53,141 nucleotides of DNA from DAOUAJ01 sp034433615 (GTDB taxonomy: Bacteria; Chloroflexota; Anaerolineae; DUEN01), in the NCBI GenBank assembly GCA_034433615.1, contig DAOUAJ010000135.1:1-53141 (forward strand), read 5' to 3'. Position 1 is the first letter of the stretch; each line of letters starts with the position of its first letter. Made by a program: the position numbers and the translations under genes. The notes below the pieces were generated by a model. The model saw only the letters and a program-made list of their open reading frames with translations, did no database searches and was not told where the DNA came from. Positions 39,871 through 48,612 of the stretch are shown here, in pieces.

Positions 39871-41622
39871 CTAGCGATCTACTTCGCCCAATACGATGTC
39901 AATGGACCCTAGATTGATGATGGTGTCAGCCACTTTGTAGCCGATAGACATCGGCCCCAACGCGGTCAGGTTGATGAAGCTGGGGGCCCGTATGCGGTAG
40001 CGGAAGGGGTTGGGGCTGCCGTCACTGACGATGTAAAACCCCAGCTCACCCTTGGGTGCCTCAATCCGGCTGTAGGCTTCACCGGGGGGCACGCGAAAAG
40101 AATACTGCTTCTTGCCGCTCAGGACCTCACCACCTGGAATGTCCTTTAACGCCTGCCGCAGGATACGCACGGCCTGGCGGATCTCCTCCACCCGGACCCG
40201 ATAACGATCATACACATCGCCGCCATAGAACACCGGAATGTCAAATTCAAAACGGTCGTAGATGCAATAAGGTTCCGCCTTGCGGATGTCGTATTGCACG
40301 CCCGACGCGCGCAGAAGCGGTCCGGTCACACTCAACGCGACCACGTCCTCCGCGGAGAGGTATCCGACCCCCTTACAGCGGGCCACCAGGATCTCGTTAT
40401 TCGTTAACAGTTGCTCCAGTTCATCAACCCTCTTCGGCAGCCGACTGACCACCTGGCGGCACTGATCCAGCCACTCTTCGGAGACGTCATAGGCGACCCC
40501 GCCGAAGCGCATGTAATTGCACATCATGCGGCTTCCTGAGGCCGCCTCAAACAAGTCCAGGATCAACTCTCGTTCTTCCAGGGCGTACAGCACCGGCGTG
40601 AAGTATGCGCCCAGATCATTGAGCAGGAAACCGATGGCTGCGAAGTGGTTGATCACGCGGGTCAGTTCGGCCATGATCACTCGAATGTACTGAGCTCGCT
40701 CCGGAACTTCCAGCCCCATTAACCTCTCCACCGCCAGCGCGTAACCCAGGTTGTTCGACATGGAGCAGAAATAGTCCAGACGATCGGTGAACGGCATGTT
40801 CATCAGGTACGTATTACGTTCACCGATCTTCTCATGGTTGCGGTGGAGATACCCCATCTCCGGCTCCAGAGCGACGATCGTCTCCCCTTCCAATGTCACC
40901 ACCATGCGGAACACGCCGTGGGTGCTGGGGTGCTGAGGCCCCATATTGACGACGATCCGCTCGGTTTTCAGTCCGTCTCCGTCCATGGACGGCGGCTCAA
41001 CCGGCAAGCGATACTGGGTGATGGGCTGTTGCCATGCGGCCGGGTCCCAGCCGTCCGGGTAGATGACGTTGTCGTGCCAGGGCACGCGCTCCTCGGCCCA
41101 GGTGTGGTGGCCGGCCGGGTGGCGGCTGCGGAACGGCTTGTGATCCTCTTCGTAGTAAGCCTCATGCCAGTCTTTGCGCATGGGATGCCCGTTAAACCCT
41201 TCCCACAGCAGGATGCGCCGCAGGTTCGGGTGACCGACGAAGCGAATGCCGTAGAGATCCCAGATCTCGCGCTCCTGCAGCTCGGCACCGGGCCACACGG
41301 AGACCGCTGACGGCAACTGGGGCGATGATTCCGGCATGCGCACTTTCAGCACGAGCGGCCCACCGCCGCGCCGGGTAGAGTAAAGGTGATAGACCACCTC
41401 AAAGCGGTTGGAGGCATCGCGCCCTTTGTATCCCAGGTAGTCCACACCTGTGACATTGGAAAGGAGATCGTAACCCTCGTGGTCTCGCAGGTACCGTCCC
41501 AATGGCAACAGCTTGTCTGCCGCCACGACCAGAGAGCCGTTCTCCAGCCGTTCTACCACAGCGCCTGGCACAGCGTCATTGTACGGCAAAGCTTCTCGGA
41601 TTTCTACAGTTGTTTCAGGCAT
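39871..41622 (-). CDS. nuoCD: NADH-quinone oxidoreductase fused subunits C and D
   Basis: A 583-aa fusion. Residues ~1-190 are NuoC (30-kDa subunit; LPSAVSVWPGAELQEREIWD, then DLYGIRF and RILLWEGFNGHPMRKDW). Residues ~215-583 are NuoD (49-kDa subunit; MGPQHPSTHGVFRMVVTLEG, then GYLHRNHEKI, the quinone-site region, and PKGELGFYIVSDG). NuoD descends from [NiFe] hydrogenase large subunits; with NuoB it forms the quinone pocket. The ATG at 41622 has AGGAG five bases upstream. A 97-base gap separates it from nuoB. The other complex I genes are elsewhere. Confidence 0.94.
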   Translation of the reverse strand: MPETTVEIREALPYNDAVPGAVVERLENGSLVVAADKLLPLGRYLRDHEGYDLLSNVTGVDYLGYKGRDASNRFEVVYHLYSTRRGGGPLVLKVRMPESSPQLPSAVSVWPGAELQEREIWDLYGIRFVGHPNLRRILLWEGFNGHPMRKDWHEAYYEEDHKPFRSRHPAGHHTWAEERVPWHDNVIYPDGWDPAAWQQPITQYRLPVEPPSMDGDGLKTERIVVNMGPQHPSTHGVFRMVVTLEGETIVALEPEMGYLHRNHEKIGERNTYLMNMPFTDRLDYFCSMSNNLGYALAVERLMGLEVPERAQYIRVIMAELTRVINHFAAIGFLLNDLGAYFTPVLYALEERELILDLFEAASGSRMMCNYMRFGGVAYDVSEEWLDQCRQVVSRLPKRVDELEQLLTNNEILVARCKGVGYLSAEDVVALSVTGPLLRASGVQYDIRKAEPYCIYDRFEFDIPVFYGGDVYDRYRVRVEEIRQAVRILRQALKDIPGGEVLSGKKQYSFRVPPGEAYSRIEAPKGELGFYIVSDGSPNPFRYRIRAPSFINLTALGPMSIGYKVADTIINLGSIDIVLGEVDR

Positions 41623-41719
41623 GATCACTCCTTTTCGGATAAGGCAACGGGTAACGAGTTAACGAGTCAATGAGGGATAACGCCACAAGAACACGATAGA
41701 GTGTTCCCCCGGTGCCTCG

Positions 41720-42658
41720 TTATTTGTTGCCTTCTTCCGCTTTCTTCCGCTTTTCGAGGATCTCGGCCCGTCGCCGCAACGCCTCCTGCCGTCTCTGTTC
41801 GATCTCTTCCGGGCTCAACTTGCCGCCCGCCTGGGCGGTAGCTTCGGCTTTTGCCGCTTCAATCTGAGCGGTGGGCTCTGTGGCCTCCCCCTGTGGCTGC
41901 GCCTGCGCTCGACGGGCCTGCGCGGCCTGACGACGGCGCTCGATCTCTTCTGGACTGAGTTTGCCGCCCGGCCGCGCGGACGGGCTGCTCGCCTGGGCTG
42001 CCACCTCGGGTGCCACCACCTTGACCTCTTCCATTGCCGGTTTGGGGGCGAGGGTGCGTTGGCGGATCTCCGCCTCCCGGCGGGGATCAAAGAGGTCCGG
42101 CCCCAGCACAGGCACCGGGATAGCGTCTTGCGTCTCTTTGCGATACCAGGGGACCTGCATGATAGACTGGCAGGCAATCTTCTCTCGCAGCTTCAAGATG
42201 CCGTGCAGCAACGCTTCGGGAGTAGGCGGACAGCCAGGCACATACACATCCACCGGGATAAACTTGTCAATGCCGGAGACCACGTTGTACCCTTCCTTGA
42301 AGGGGCCACCGCCCGTTGCACAAGCGCCCATGGCGAGCACATAGCGGGGTTCGGCCATCTGGTTGTAGATGCGCACGATCTGCGGCACCATCTTCTTGGT
42401 CACCGTGCCCGAAACAATCATCAGGTCACTCTGGCGAGGCGACGGCCGCATGACCTCCATACCAAAACGCCCCATATCAAAGCGGCTGGCCGCCGTACAG
42501 ATCATTTCGATGGCGCAACACGCCAGGCCAAACATCATCGGCCACATGGACATCTGGCGTACCAGGTTGTACAGGCGATCAACCGAAGTGATGAAGAGAT
42601 TCCGTTGTAGATCGGCTGGAACCTGGTCATTGGGGTCCATCGCTTCGCTACGATTCAT
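41720..42658 (-). CDS. nuoB: NADH-quinone oxidoreductase subunit B with repeated tail
   Basis: A 312-aa protein. The core (residues ~20-190) holds the N2 cluster ligands: LACCAIEM, LAMGACATGG and PGCPPTPEAL. N2 passes electrons to quinone. The family is about 160-220 aa, and the remaining ~110 residues form a low-complexity tail with two copies of GGKLSPEEIE(R/Q)RRQ and Ala/Arg-rich surroundings. NuoI has a third copy. GGAGAG lies seven bases before the ATG at 42658. It is first in the operon. Confidence 0.92.
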   Translation of the reverse strand: MNRSEAMDPNDQVPADLQRNLFITSVDRLYNLVRQMSMWPMMFGLACCAIEMICTAASRFDMGRFGMEVMRPSPRQSDLMIVSGTVTKKMVPQIVRIYNQMAEPRYVLAMGACATGGGPFKEGYNVVSGIDKFIPVDVYVPGCPPTPEALLHGILKLREKIACQSIMQVPWYRKETQDAIPVPVLGPDLFDPRREAEIRQRTLAPKPAMEEVKVVAPEVAAQASSPSARPGGKLSPEEIERRRQAAQARRAQAQPQGEATEPTAQIEAAKAEATAQAGGKLSPEEIEQRRQEALRRRAEILEKRKKAEEGNK

Positions 42659-42778
42659 CGCACGTCTCTCCATTCCATGTGAGTGATCTGATCATCAAGC
42701 CGGCAAGTCGTGGCTCTCATAGTAGTTGATTGCCATCAGCCTGTGATGTAGGCTCAATTCCGAAAATTCAGCCCCCTA

Positions 42779-42896
42779 CCTGCCTCGCTCGGCATAGGTC
42801 CGCTGGATCAGGCTGAGAACAGGCGGGTAAAAGGCGAAAAAAGAGTTTCTACAGAGGGAGTTCCCTCCGCACCTCCCCTAGTGTGCTGGAGTGGCC
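42779..42896 (-). repeat. ~118-bp dispersed repeat, copy B
   Basis: It aligns to 32548-32666. The hairpin region (CTGCCT, CTCGGCAT ... AGGCTGAG, AGGCGG) keeps most pairs, with two changes that leave G-U pairs. It is directly upstream of the nuoB operon, in a 584-base gap (42659-43242) that otherwise holds a promoter and short repeats. Confidence 0.7.
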
Positions 42897-43031
42897 GTCC
42901 ATGTTCGAGCGCAAAAGCACTCTCTTGCAGTCTGCTGAGCCTGACTATCCTGCTGGGAGTTCCCTGGGTGTCTGGCTGCAAGATGGGATCATTTTACAAT
43001 AGGATAAAGGGCGATGCAAGTAAATCGTGTC

Positions 43032-43060
43032 TTGCATTTCACCCCCTTCTGCGCTAGAAT
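43032..43060 (+). promoter_or_regulatory. Promoter of folC
   Basis: TTGCAT (43032-43037), 17 bases, TAGAAT (43055-43060). The leader to the ATG at 43243 is about 176 nt and contains the short repeats at 43142-43180. Confidence 0.55.
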
Positions 43061-43141
43061 TTATCGTAGAGTTCATACCTAAGCAAAAGGGGCGACTTCG
43101 CAGGCGTAGGTACGGTTTCCCTGGCCTGACTGGTCAAGACA

Positions 43142-43180
43142 GGCTAACCGCTAATCGCTGATCAGCTTATTTCAGGGCAG
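43142..43180. repeat. Short CTGATCG-type repeats followed by TTTCAGGGCAG
   Basis: GGCTAACCGCTAATCGCTG is followed by ATTTCAGGGCAG. The same kind of stretch occurs at 23041-23100 and at 47364-47409, where it runs into the 83-bp repeat. Confidence 0.5.
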
Positions 43181-43242
43181 GCAGGGCAGTCTGTTCTGTG
43201 GCCAGACACCGGGGCTACAAACTGAAATGGCGGTGTGTCGAA

Positions 43243-44661
43243 ATGGATGCCTATCTGGACGCTCTTGACTATATTTACGGCCCGGCGCGCAGCCGGCGTG
43301 CCGGCTACATCGCCACTCCGTATAACCTTTCCCGCATGTACCGCCTGCTGGAACGGCTGGGTAACCCTCATGAGCGCATCCGGTGTGTGCACATCGCCGG
43401 TACCAAAGGCAAAGGCTCTACAGCCGCCCTTACCGAGTCGGTGTTGCGGGCAGCCGGGTATCGCACCGGCCTCTTCACCTCCCCTCACCTTCACACATTT
43501 CGGGAGCGCATTCGCCTGAATGGTCAGCTTATCCCCACACCTGATCTGGTGGAACTACTGGCAAGATGCAAGCCGGTGCTGGAGACCGAGCCTGACAGCA
43601 CACCCTTCGAGGTCATCACGGCTTTGGCCTTTACATACTTTGCGGAGAGTCAGGTGGATTGGGCGGTTCTGGAGGTCGGCCTGGGCGGACGGCTGGATGC
43701 GACCAACGTCGTGCAACCCGCTGCCTGCGCCATCACCTCCCTGAGCTTTGATCACACCGATCTGTTAGGCCACACTCTGTCCCTGATCGCCTGGGAGAAG
43801 GCGGGCATCATTAAGCCCGGGGTGCCTGTCATCTCAGCACCTCAAGCCGACGAGGCCATGAACGTCATCCTGGACGTGTGCCGCGCCACAGGCGCCCGAC
43901 TGGAGACGGTTGGCCCCATGTCTACGCATGACCCTCCGTATACCTGGCGGTGGCTTCGTCACGAGGGCACCGATCTGGCCGGGCAGGCCCTCACGGTGTA
44001 TGGGCCGGACGGTATCTCGTATCCCAACCTGGTCATCCCTTTTCTGGGCCGGCATCAACTGGACAATGCCGGCGTGGCCGTAGCCATGCTGCACGCGTTG
44101 CAGCAGCATGAGGTGGTGATTCCAGAGATCGCGCTGGCAGCAGGGATGCGGCAGGCGCGCTGGCCCGGTCGGCTGGAAGTGCTGCGGCAGCGCCCCTGGA
44201 TCGTGGTAGACAGCGCGCACAATGCAGATTCGGCGCGAAAATTGCGTGCCGCCCTGGACGAGTGGTTTCCCCATCGGCGGCTGGGGCTGATTTTCGGCGC
44301 TTCTCAAGACAAAGACCTTCGAGGCATGCTGGAGGTCTTGCTGTCCATAGCCGACCGCAGCCTCGTTTCGGCTTCTCACCATCCGCGAGCGGCTGACCCG
44401 CTGGGCCTCGTCGCCCTGGCCCGAAGCATTGCGCCTGATGCCGCCGTTTCCGTGACGTATGAAACGGCCGATGCGCTGGATGAGATGCTGGCCTGGGCAG
44501 AGCCGGAGGACCTGATCTTGGTAACGGGCTCCATCTTTGTGGTAGCGGCGGCGCGCGCCGTTCTGGCCGCACGCGGCTGTGCGAGCTTACCGCCGGACGA
44601 TTGGGTATACGAGGCCGATCCGTCACCCGATCCTATCTACGTGCCTGCACATGGCCGCTGA
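43243..44661 (+). CDS. folC: Folylpolyglutamate synthase / dihydrofolate synthase
   Basis: A 472-aa Mur-ligase-family enzyme. It adds glutamate to folates, or to dihydropteroate, using ATP. The P-loop HIAGTKGKGSTA is at about residues 52-63, RTGLFTSPHLHTF follows, and VLEVGLGGRLDATNVV and SLSFDHTDLLGHTL are family signatures. The C-terminal domain opens with RWPGRLEVL and VVDSAHNADSARKL. The ATG at 43243 starts MDAYLDALDYIYG, the usual N-terminus; an upstream GTG would add 15 residues. Length is slightly above the usual 420-450 aa. It lies 79 bases upstream of lon. Confidence 0.92.
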   Translation: MDAYLDALDYIYGPARSRRAGYIATPYNLSRMYRLLERLGNPHERIRCVHIAGTKGKGSTAALTESVLRAAGYRTGLFTSPHLHTFRERIRLNGQLIPTPDLVELLARCKPVLETEPDSTPFEVITALAFTYFAESQVDWAVLEVGLGGRLDATNVVQPAACAITSLSFDHTDLLGHTLSLIAWEKAGIIKPGVPVISAPQADEAMNVILDVCRATGARLETVGPMSTHDPPYTWRWLRHEGTDLAGQALTVYGPDGISYPNLVIPFLGRHQLDNAGVAVAMLHALQQHEVVIPEIALAAGMRQARWPGRLEVLRQRPWIVVDSAHNADSARKLRAALDEWFPHRRLGLIFGASQDKDLRGMLEVLLSIADRSLVSASHHPRAADPLGLVALARSIAPDAAVSVTYETADALDEMLAWAEPEDLILVTGSIFVVAAARAVLAARGCASLPPDDWVYEADPSPDPIYVPAHGR

Positions 44662-44740
44662 AGGCGCGCCAATTATTCAATTCCGCCCGAATATGGTATG
44701 ATTTAGTAAGCTGTTTGTGTCGGGAGGGAAATAGAGAAAC

Positions 44741-47254
44741 ATGAGATCAAACATGCTACTGGACCTTTCTGGAGAGATGGCTTTTTTGGGGCCTCTGGTG
44801 GGGCCTTTAGAGGATAATTTCGAGGAGAGGATCGAAAAGGAGGAGGAACAGGAGTACATCGTCGTACCACTGGGGAGCACGGTCGTCTTTCCGCACATGA
44901 TGGCACCGCTGTTCATCGGTCGTAACCGATCTGTGCGCGCCGTGGAAGCTGCCATGGCGACGGACTCACCCATCCTGGTTGTTGCACAACGCAACAGCGA
45001 CAAGGAAGATCCGGAGCCCGATGACCTGTACACAGTGGGAACCGAGGTGATCATTGGCCGGACGCTGCGCATGCCGGACGGAAGCACCAGCCTCCTCAGT
45101 CAGGGACGACAACGCGTTCAGATTATTGAATTTACTCAAAGGGACCCCTTCTTGCGGGCGCGCGGGATTCCCGTTTGGGAGGAGGAGCACGATGGGCTGC
45201 CGACTGAGGCTCTGATGCGCGCGGTCCTGGCCCTCTTTGAAAAATGTGTCCAACTCAGCCCCAATTTGCCTGAAGAAGCCTATGTGGCGGCCATGAACGT
45301 GGACGAGCCAGGGTGGCTGGCCGACCTGATCGCTTCCGTGCTCGATATGCCGGTGGAAGAGAAGCAGGAACTGTTGGAGACCTTCGATACGACGGCTCGC
45401 CTGCAACGGCTCAGCATCCTGCTAGGCCGGGAATTAGACGTGCTGGAGCTGGAGAACCGCATCCAGCAACAAGTCCAGGAGGAGATGGATCGCTCGCAGC
45501 GGGAGTATTTCCTGCGCGAACAGATGCGAGTGATCCAAAGCGAATTGGGCGAGGCTGACGAGCAGACTCGCGACATCAACGAGCTACGGGAAAAGCTGGA
45601 GGCTGCAGGGCTACCTGAGGAGGCGTTCAAAAAAGCAGAGAAAGAGCTTGAACGCCTGGCGAGCATGCCACCGGCCGCTCCTGAAGTCGCGATTATCCGT
45701 ACCTATCTCGATTGGCTGATTGAATTGCCCTGGAAGAACGCCACCGAGGACAACATGGACATCAGCCACGCGGCGAAGGTGCTGGACGAGCACCACTACG
45801 GCCTCTCCAAGGCGAAAGAGCGCATCCTGGAGTACATGGCTGTGCGGAAGCTGGCTCCCGAGAAGATGCGCCAGCCGATCCTGTGCTTCGTCGGCCCGCC
45901 GGGGACCGGCAAGACGTCTATGGGCCGCTCTATCGCACAGGCGTTGGGGCGCAAGTTTGTGCGGGTGTCACTGGGCGGCATACGCGATGAGGCAGAGATT
46001 CGAGGGCACCGGCGCACCTACATTGGCGCTATGCCCGGCCGCATCATCCAGACCATGCGCACGGCCGGGACCATTAATCCACTCTTCATGCTGGACGAGA
46101 TTGACAAAGTCGGCCTGGACTTTCGCGGCGACCCGGCGGCCGCGTTGTTGGAGGTGCTGGATCCAGAGCAGAACAGCGGGTTTAGCGATCACTACCTGGA
46201 CGTGCCGTACGACCTCTCAAAGGTGATGTTCATCACCACGGCGAACATGCTGGACACCGTTCCGCCGGCGCTGCGGGATCGCATGGAGGTGATTTATTTC
46301 CCCGGCTACATCGAGGAGGAAAAGCTCGCCATCGCCCGTCGCTTCCTGGTCCCCCGGCAAATCGAGGAGAACGGGTTGACACAACACGGCCTGACTTTCT
46401 CCGAACGGGCTTTGCGGACGATCATCCGCGAGTACACCTACGAAGCCGGGGTGCGGAACCTGGAGCGCTCCATTGCCCAGATTTGCCGGAAGGTGGCGCG
46501 CCGCGTGGCCGAAGGTAAACAGGCGCCTCACCACATCACCCCCGGCTCTCTGAACAAGTACCTGGGGCCACCTGAGTTCACCTTCGGTGTGGCTGAAGAG
46601 CGGGACGAGATCGGTGTGGCGACGGGCATCGCGGTCACCGAAGCGGGGGGCGACCTGATGTCTATTGAGGTCACGCTGATGGAGGGGAAGGGGAACCTCA
46701 TGCTGACAGGCCAACTGGGAGAGGTCATGCAAGAGTCGGCCCAGGCGGCGCTCTCCTACGCGCGCTCCCACGCGGCAGAGCTGGGACTGAAACAGGTGGA
46801 TTTCGACAAACTCGACATCCACATTCACGTGCCGGAGGGGGCTACGCCCAAGGATGGTCCCAGCGCGGGGATCACCATGGCGACCGCATTGATCTCGGCC
46901 CTCAGTCGGCGCCCGGTCCATCGAGAGGTAGGGATGACCGGTGAGATTACGTTGCGCGGGCGCGTTCTACCCATCGGTGGCCTCAAGGAGAAGGTGCTGG
47001 CGGCTCATCGGGCTGGCCTCAAGACGGTCGTGATCCCCAAGAAGAACCAGAAGGATCTGGTGGAGATCCCCAGCCGGGTGAAGCGAGATCTCAATCTGGT
47101 CATGGTGGAGCACATGGACGAAGTTTTGCCTATCGTCCTCACTGAGCCACGCGAATCCAGGCCTAAACCACCGGCGCGACGGCGCCGCGTGTCTGTGGCG
47201 AAGCCAGCCGCGACCTCGGCGACAGTACCGGCTGTAGCCGTGCCAGAAGGATGA
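44741..47254 (+). CDS. lon: ATP-dependent protease Lon
   Basis: An 837-aa LonA protease that unfolds and degrades damaged or regulatory proteins in the cytoplasm. The N-terminal substrate domain runs to ~residue 330 (starts PLGSTVVFPHMMAPLF at about 43). The AAA+ part has Walker A GPPGTGKT (385-392) and Walker B LFMLDEIDK. The protease domain has the catalytic Ser708 in KDGPSAGITM and Lys751 in GGLKEKVLAAHR, 43 residues apart as in E. coli Lon. A 30-residue Pro/Arg/Ala tail is extra. A -10-like TATGAT lies at 44697-44702; no heat-shock element (CIRCE) is visible. Confidence 0.96.
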   Translation: MRSNMLLDLSGEMAFLGPLVGPLEDNFEERIEKEEEQEYIVVPLGSTVVFPHMMAPLFIGRNRSVRAVEAAMATDSPILVVAQRNSDKEDPEPDDLYTVGTEVIIGRTLRMPDGSTSLLSQGRQRVQIIEFTQRDPFLRARGIPVWEEEHDGLPTEALMRAVLALFEKCVQLSPNLPEEAYVAAMNVDEPGWLADLIASVLDMPVEEKQELLETFDTTARLQRLSILLGRELDVLELENRIQQQVQEEMDRSQREYFLREQMRVIQSELGEADEQTRDINELREKLEAAGLPEEAFKKAEKELERLASMPPAAPEVAIIRTYLDWLIELPWKNATEDNMDISHAAKVLDEHHYGLSKAKERILEYMAVRKLAPEKMRQPILCFVGPPGTGKTSMGRSIAQALGRKFVRVSLGGIRDEAEIRGHRRTYIGAMPGRIIQTMRTAGTINPLFMLDEIDKVGLDFRGDPAAALLEVLDPEQNSGFSDHYLDVPYDLSKVMFITTANMLDTVPPALRDRMEVIYFPGYIEEEKLAIARRFLVPRQIEENGLTQHGLTFSERALRTIIREYTYEAGVRNLERSIAQICRKVARRVAEGKQAPHHITPGSLNKYLGPPEFTFGVAEERDEIGVATGIAVTEAGGDLMSIEVTLMEGKGNLMLTGQLGEVMQESAQAALSYARSHAAELGLKQVDFDKLDIHIHVPEGATPKDGPSAGITMATALISALSRRPVHREVGMTGEITLRGRVLPIGGLKEKVLAAHRAGLKTVVIPKKNQKDLVEIPSRVKRDLNLVMVEHMDEVLPIVLTEPRESRPKPPARRRRVSVAKPAATSATVPAVAVPEG

Positions 47255-47363
47255 AATCAGGGAGCGTATGATAACACCCCCGGCGGAAGTGACCGGCACT
47301 TTGATCGCCGAAGGTCTCCCGACCGAGGCGAAAGGGTTTGGTCGGGAGACCTCGCCCATCGCA

Positions 47364-47481
47364 GGCTACTGATGGCTGACCGCTGATCGCTGACTGCTAT
47401 TTTCAGGGCAGCTACCCAGCCGGGCCGCCGCCCGGCGTTCCAATGGACGAAAATGCCCGGTGCGGTTATTCTCAAAGTAGG
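47364..47481. repeat. Short repeats plus 83-bp dispersed repeat, copy 1
   Basis: 47364-47400 is a run of GATGGCTGACCGCTGATCG-like units. From ATTTTCAGGGCAGC (47399) to about 47481 the sequence matches 50299-50382 with six differences in 83 bases. Inside, CCGGGC and GCCCGG form a hairpin and ATTTTC pairs with GAAAAT. Confidence 0.8.
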
Positions 47482-47536
47482 GTGAATATAGCTTTGTCTA
47501 CAAAAAGGTGCCCTGTGGGGGCACGATAACCCAGAG

Positions 47537-48610
47537 ATGAAACACCTTTTCCCCTTCTGTCGCTCGGTTTTGCTCCTCTTGCTGATCGTTCCCCTCTTCG
47601 TCATGAGCTGCAGTAGCCTGCTACCTGAGCGCGGCACCACGCTCCCTATCCGCCTGAAGGACATCTTGCCCGCCGACTGGCAACCAGTAGGGGAGCCGAT
47701 CACCGTCAACGTAGATGGCGATGATCCTCCCGAATGGCTGCTCTTCTTCCGCTACGACGAAGGCCCCATCGGCGCGGTGATCTACGACGCCCAGAGCAAT
47801 GCCTCACCCGACAGCATCTCGGAGAGGTTGCCCCTCCAGCCGACAGCCTTCCTGGTCCCTTACGTGCTGTTGCCCAATACGGAGAAGGACCGCGGCCTGG
47901 GTTACATCGGCGATGATCGGGCTGAGTCCAGGGAGGTAGACGGTGACCTGGATGGGCGGGCCGAGACCCTTCTGCTGCGAGGCTATTGGAATGGAGTGGT
48001 CACCAGGCTGACCATGGCCTGGTGGATTAGCCCGGCTGAGGGGTATGGGATTGCGCACGTGGTGGGTGACGGGGGGATCGAGTTCGAGGATGAGGAGTTT
48101 TGGCAGAAGGAGGATCAGCGGCTGAAGGCGGTGATCACGCGGCATCGCCAGAACGATCGCAACAACCTCTGTCTGGCAAAACGTTACCGTGTAGATTTCA
48201 AGAGTCATGCATTCGTCTGGGAATACTCCTGGTTAACCTTTTGCGGTAAGGTGCCGTCAGATCCCATTTACCCAGAGGGGACGGTGCTCAGTTTCCTGCT
48301 TCAGCAAAAGAACCCGCCTGACCAGGATGGCAAGACCATCTTTGATCGGTTAATGACAGAGGCTGGACGGGCGGCGTGGCGGCAGATTTTCGGGGAGAAA
48401 GCCTTCCAGCAACGTTCGGTCATAAGGGTGCTCCTGGTTGAAAATCCTGGGCCGTTAGCCGATAAGATGACGGTGCGCACCGATCATCGCGACGATTTTG
48501 GACGGCACCGTCTGACCTGGGAACTGGTACGTCAACGGCCTACCCAAATCACGGAGACGGTGACCTGGCGGATCAACGGCGTGTGGCTTACGCCTGGCGA
48601 GGAGCAGTGA
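47537..48610 (+). CDS. Predicted lipoprotein of unknown function
   Basis: A 357-aa exported protein. A typical lipoprotein signal (residues 1-25) ends in the lipobox VMSC with Cys25. The mature part is mixed alpha/beta, starting RLKDILPADWQPVGEPITVN, with acidic stretches such as EVDGDLDGRAETLLLRGYWN that resemble FG-GAP or calcium-like beta repeats. I recognise no enzyme motif. Its 3' end overlaps or abuts the start of the next gene, so the two are probably made together. Both lie between copies of the 83-bp repeat. The SD is unclear. Confidence 0.72.
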   Translation: MKHLFPFCRSVLLLLLIVPLFVMSCSSLLPERGTTLPIRLKDILPADWQPVGEPITVNVDGDDPPEWLLFFRYDEGPIGAVIYDAQSNASPDSISERLPLQPTAFLVPYVLLPNTEKDRGLGYIGDDRAESREVDGDLDGRAETLLLRGYWNGVVTRLTMAWWISPAEGYGIAHVVGDGGIEFEDEEFWQKEDQRLKAVITRHRQNDRNNLCLAKRYRVDFKSHAFVWEYSWLTFCGKVPSDPIYPEGTVLSFLLQQKNPPDQDGKTIFDRLMTEAGRAAWRQIFGEKAFQQRSVIRVLLVENPGPLADKMTVRTDHRDDFGRHRLTWELVRQRPTQITETVTWRINGVWLTPGEEQ

Positions 48611-48612
48611 TA

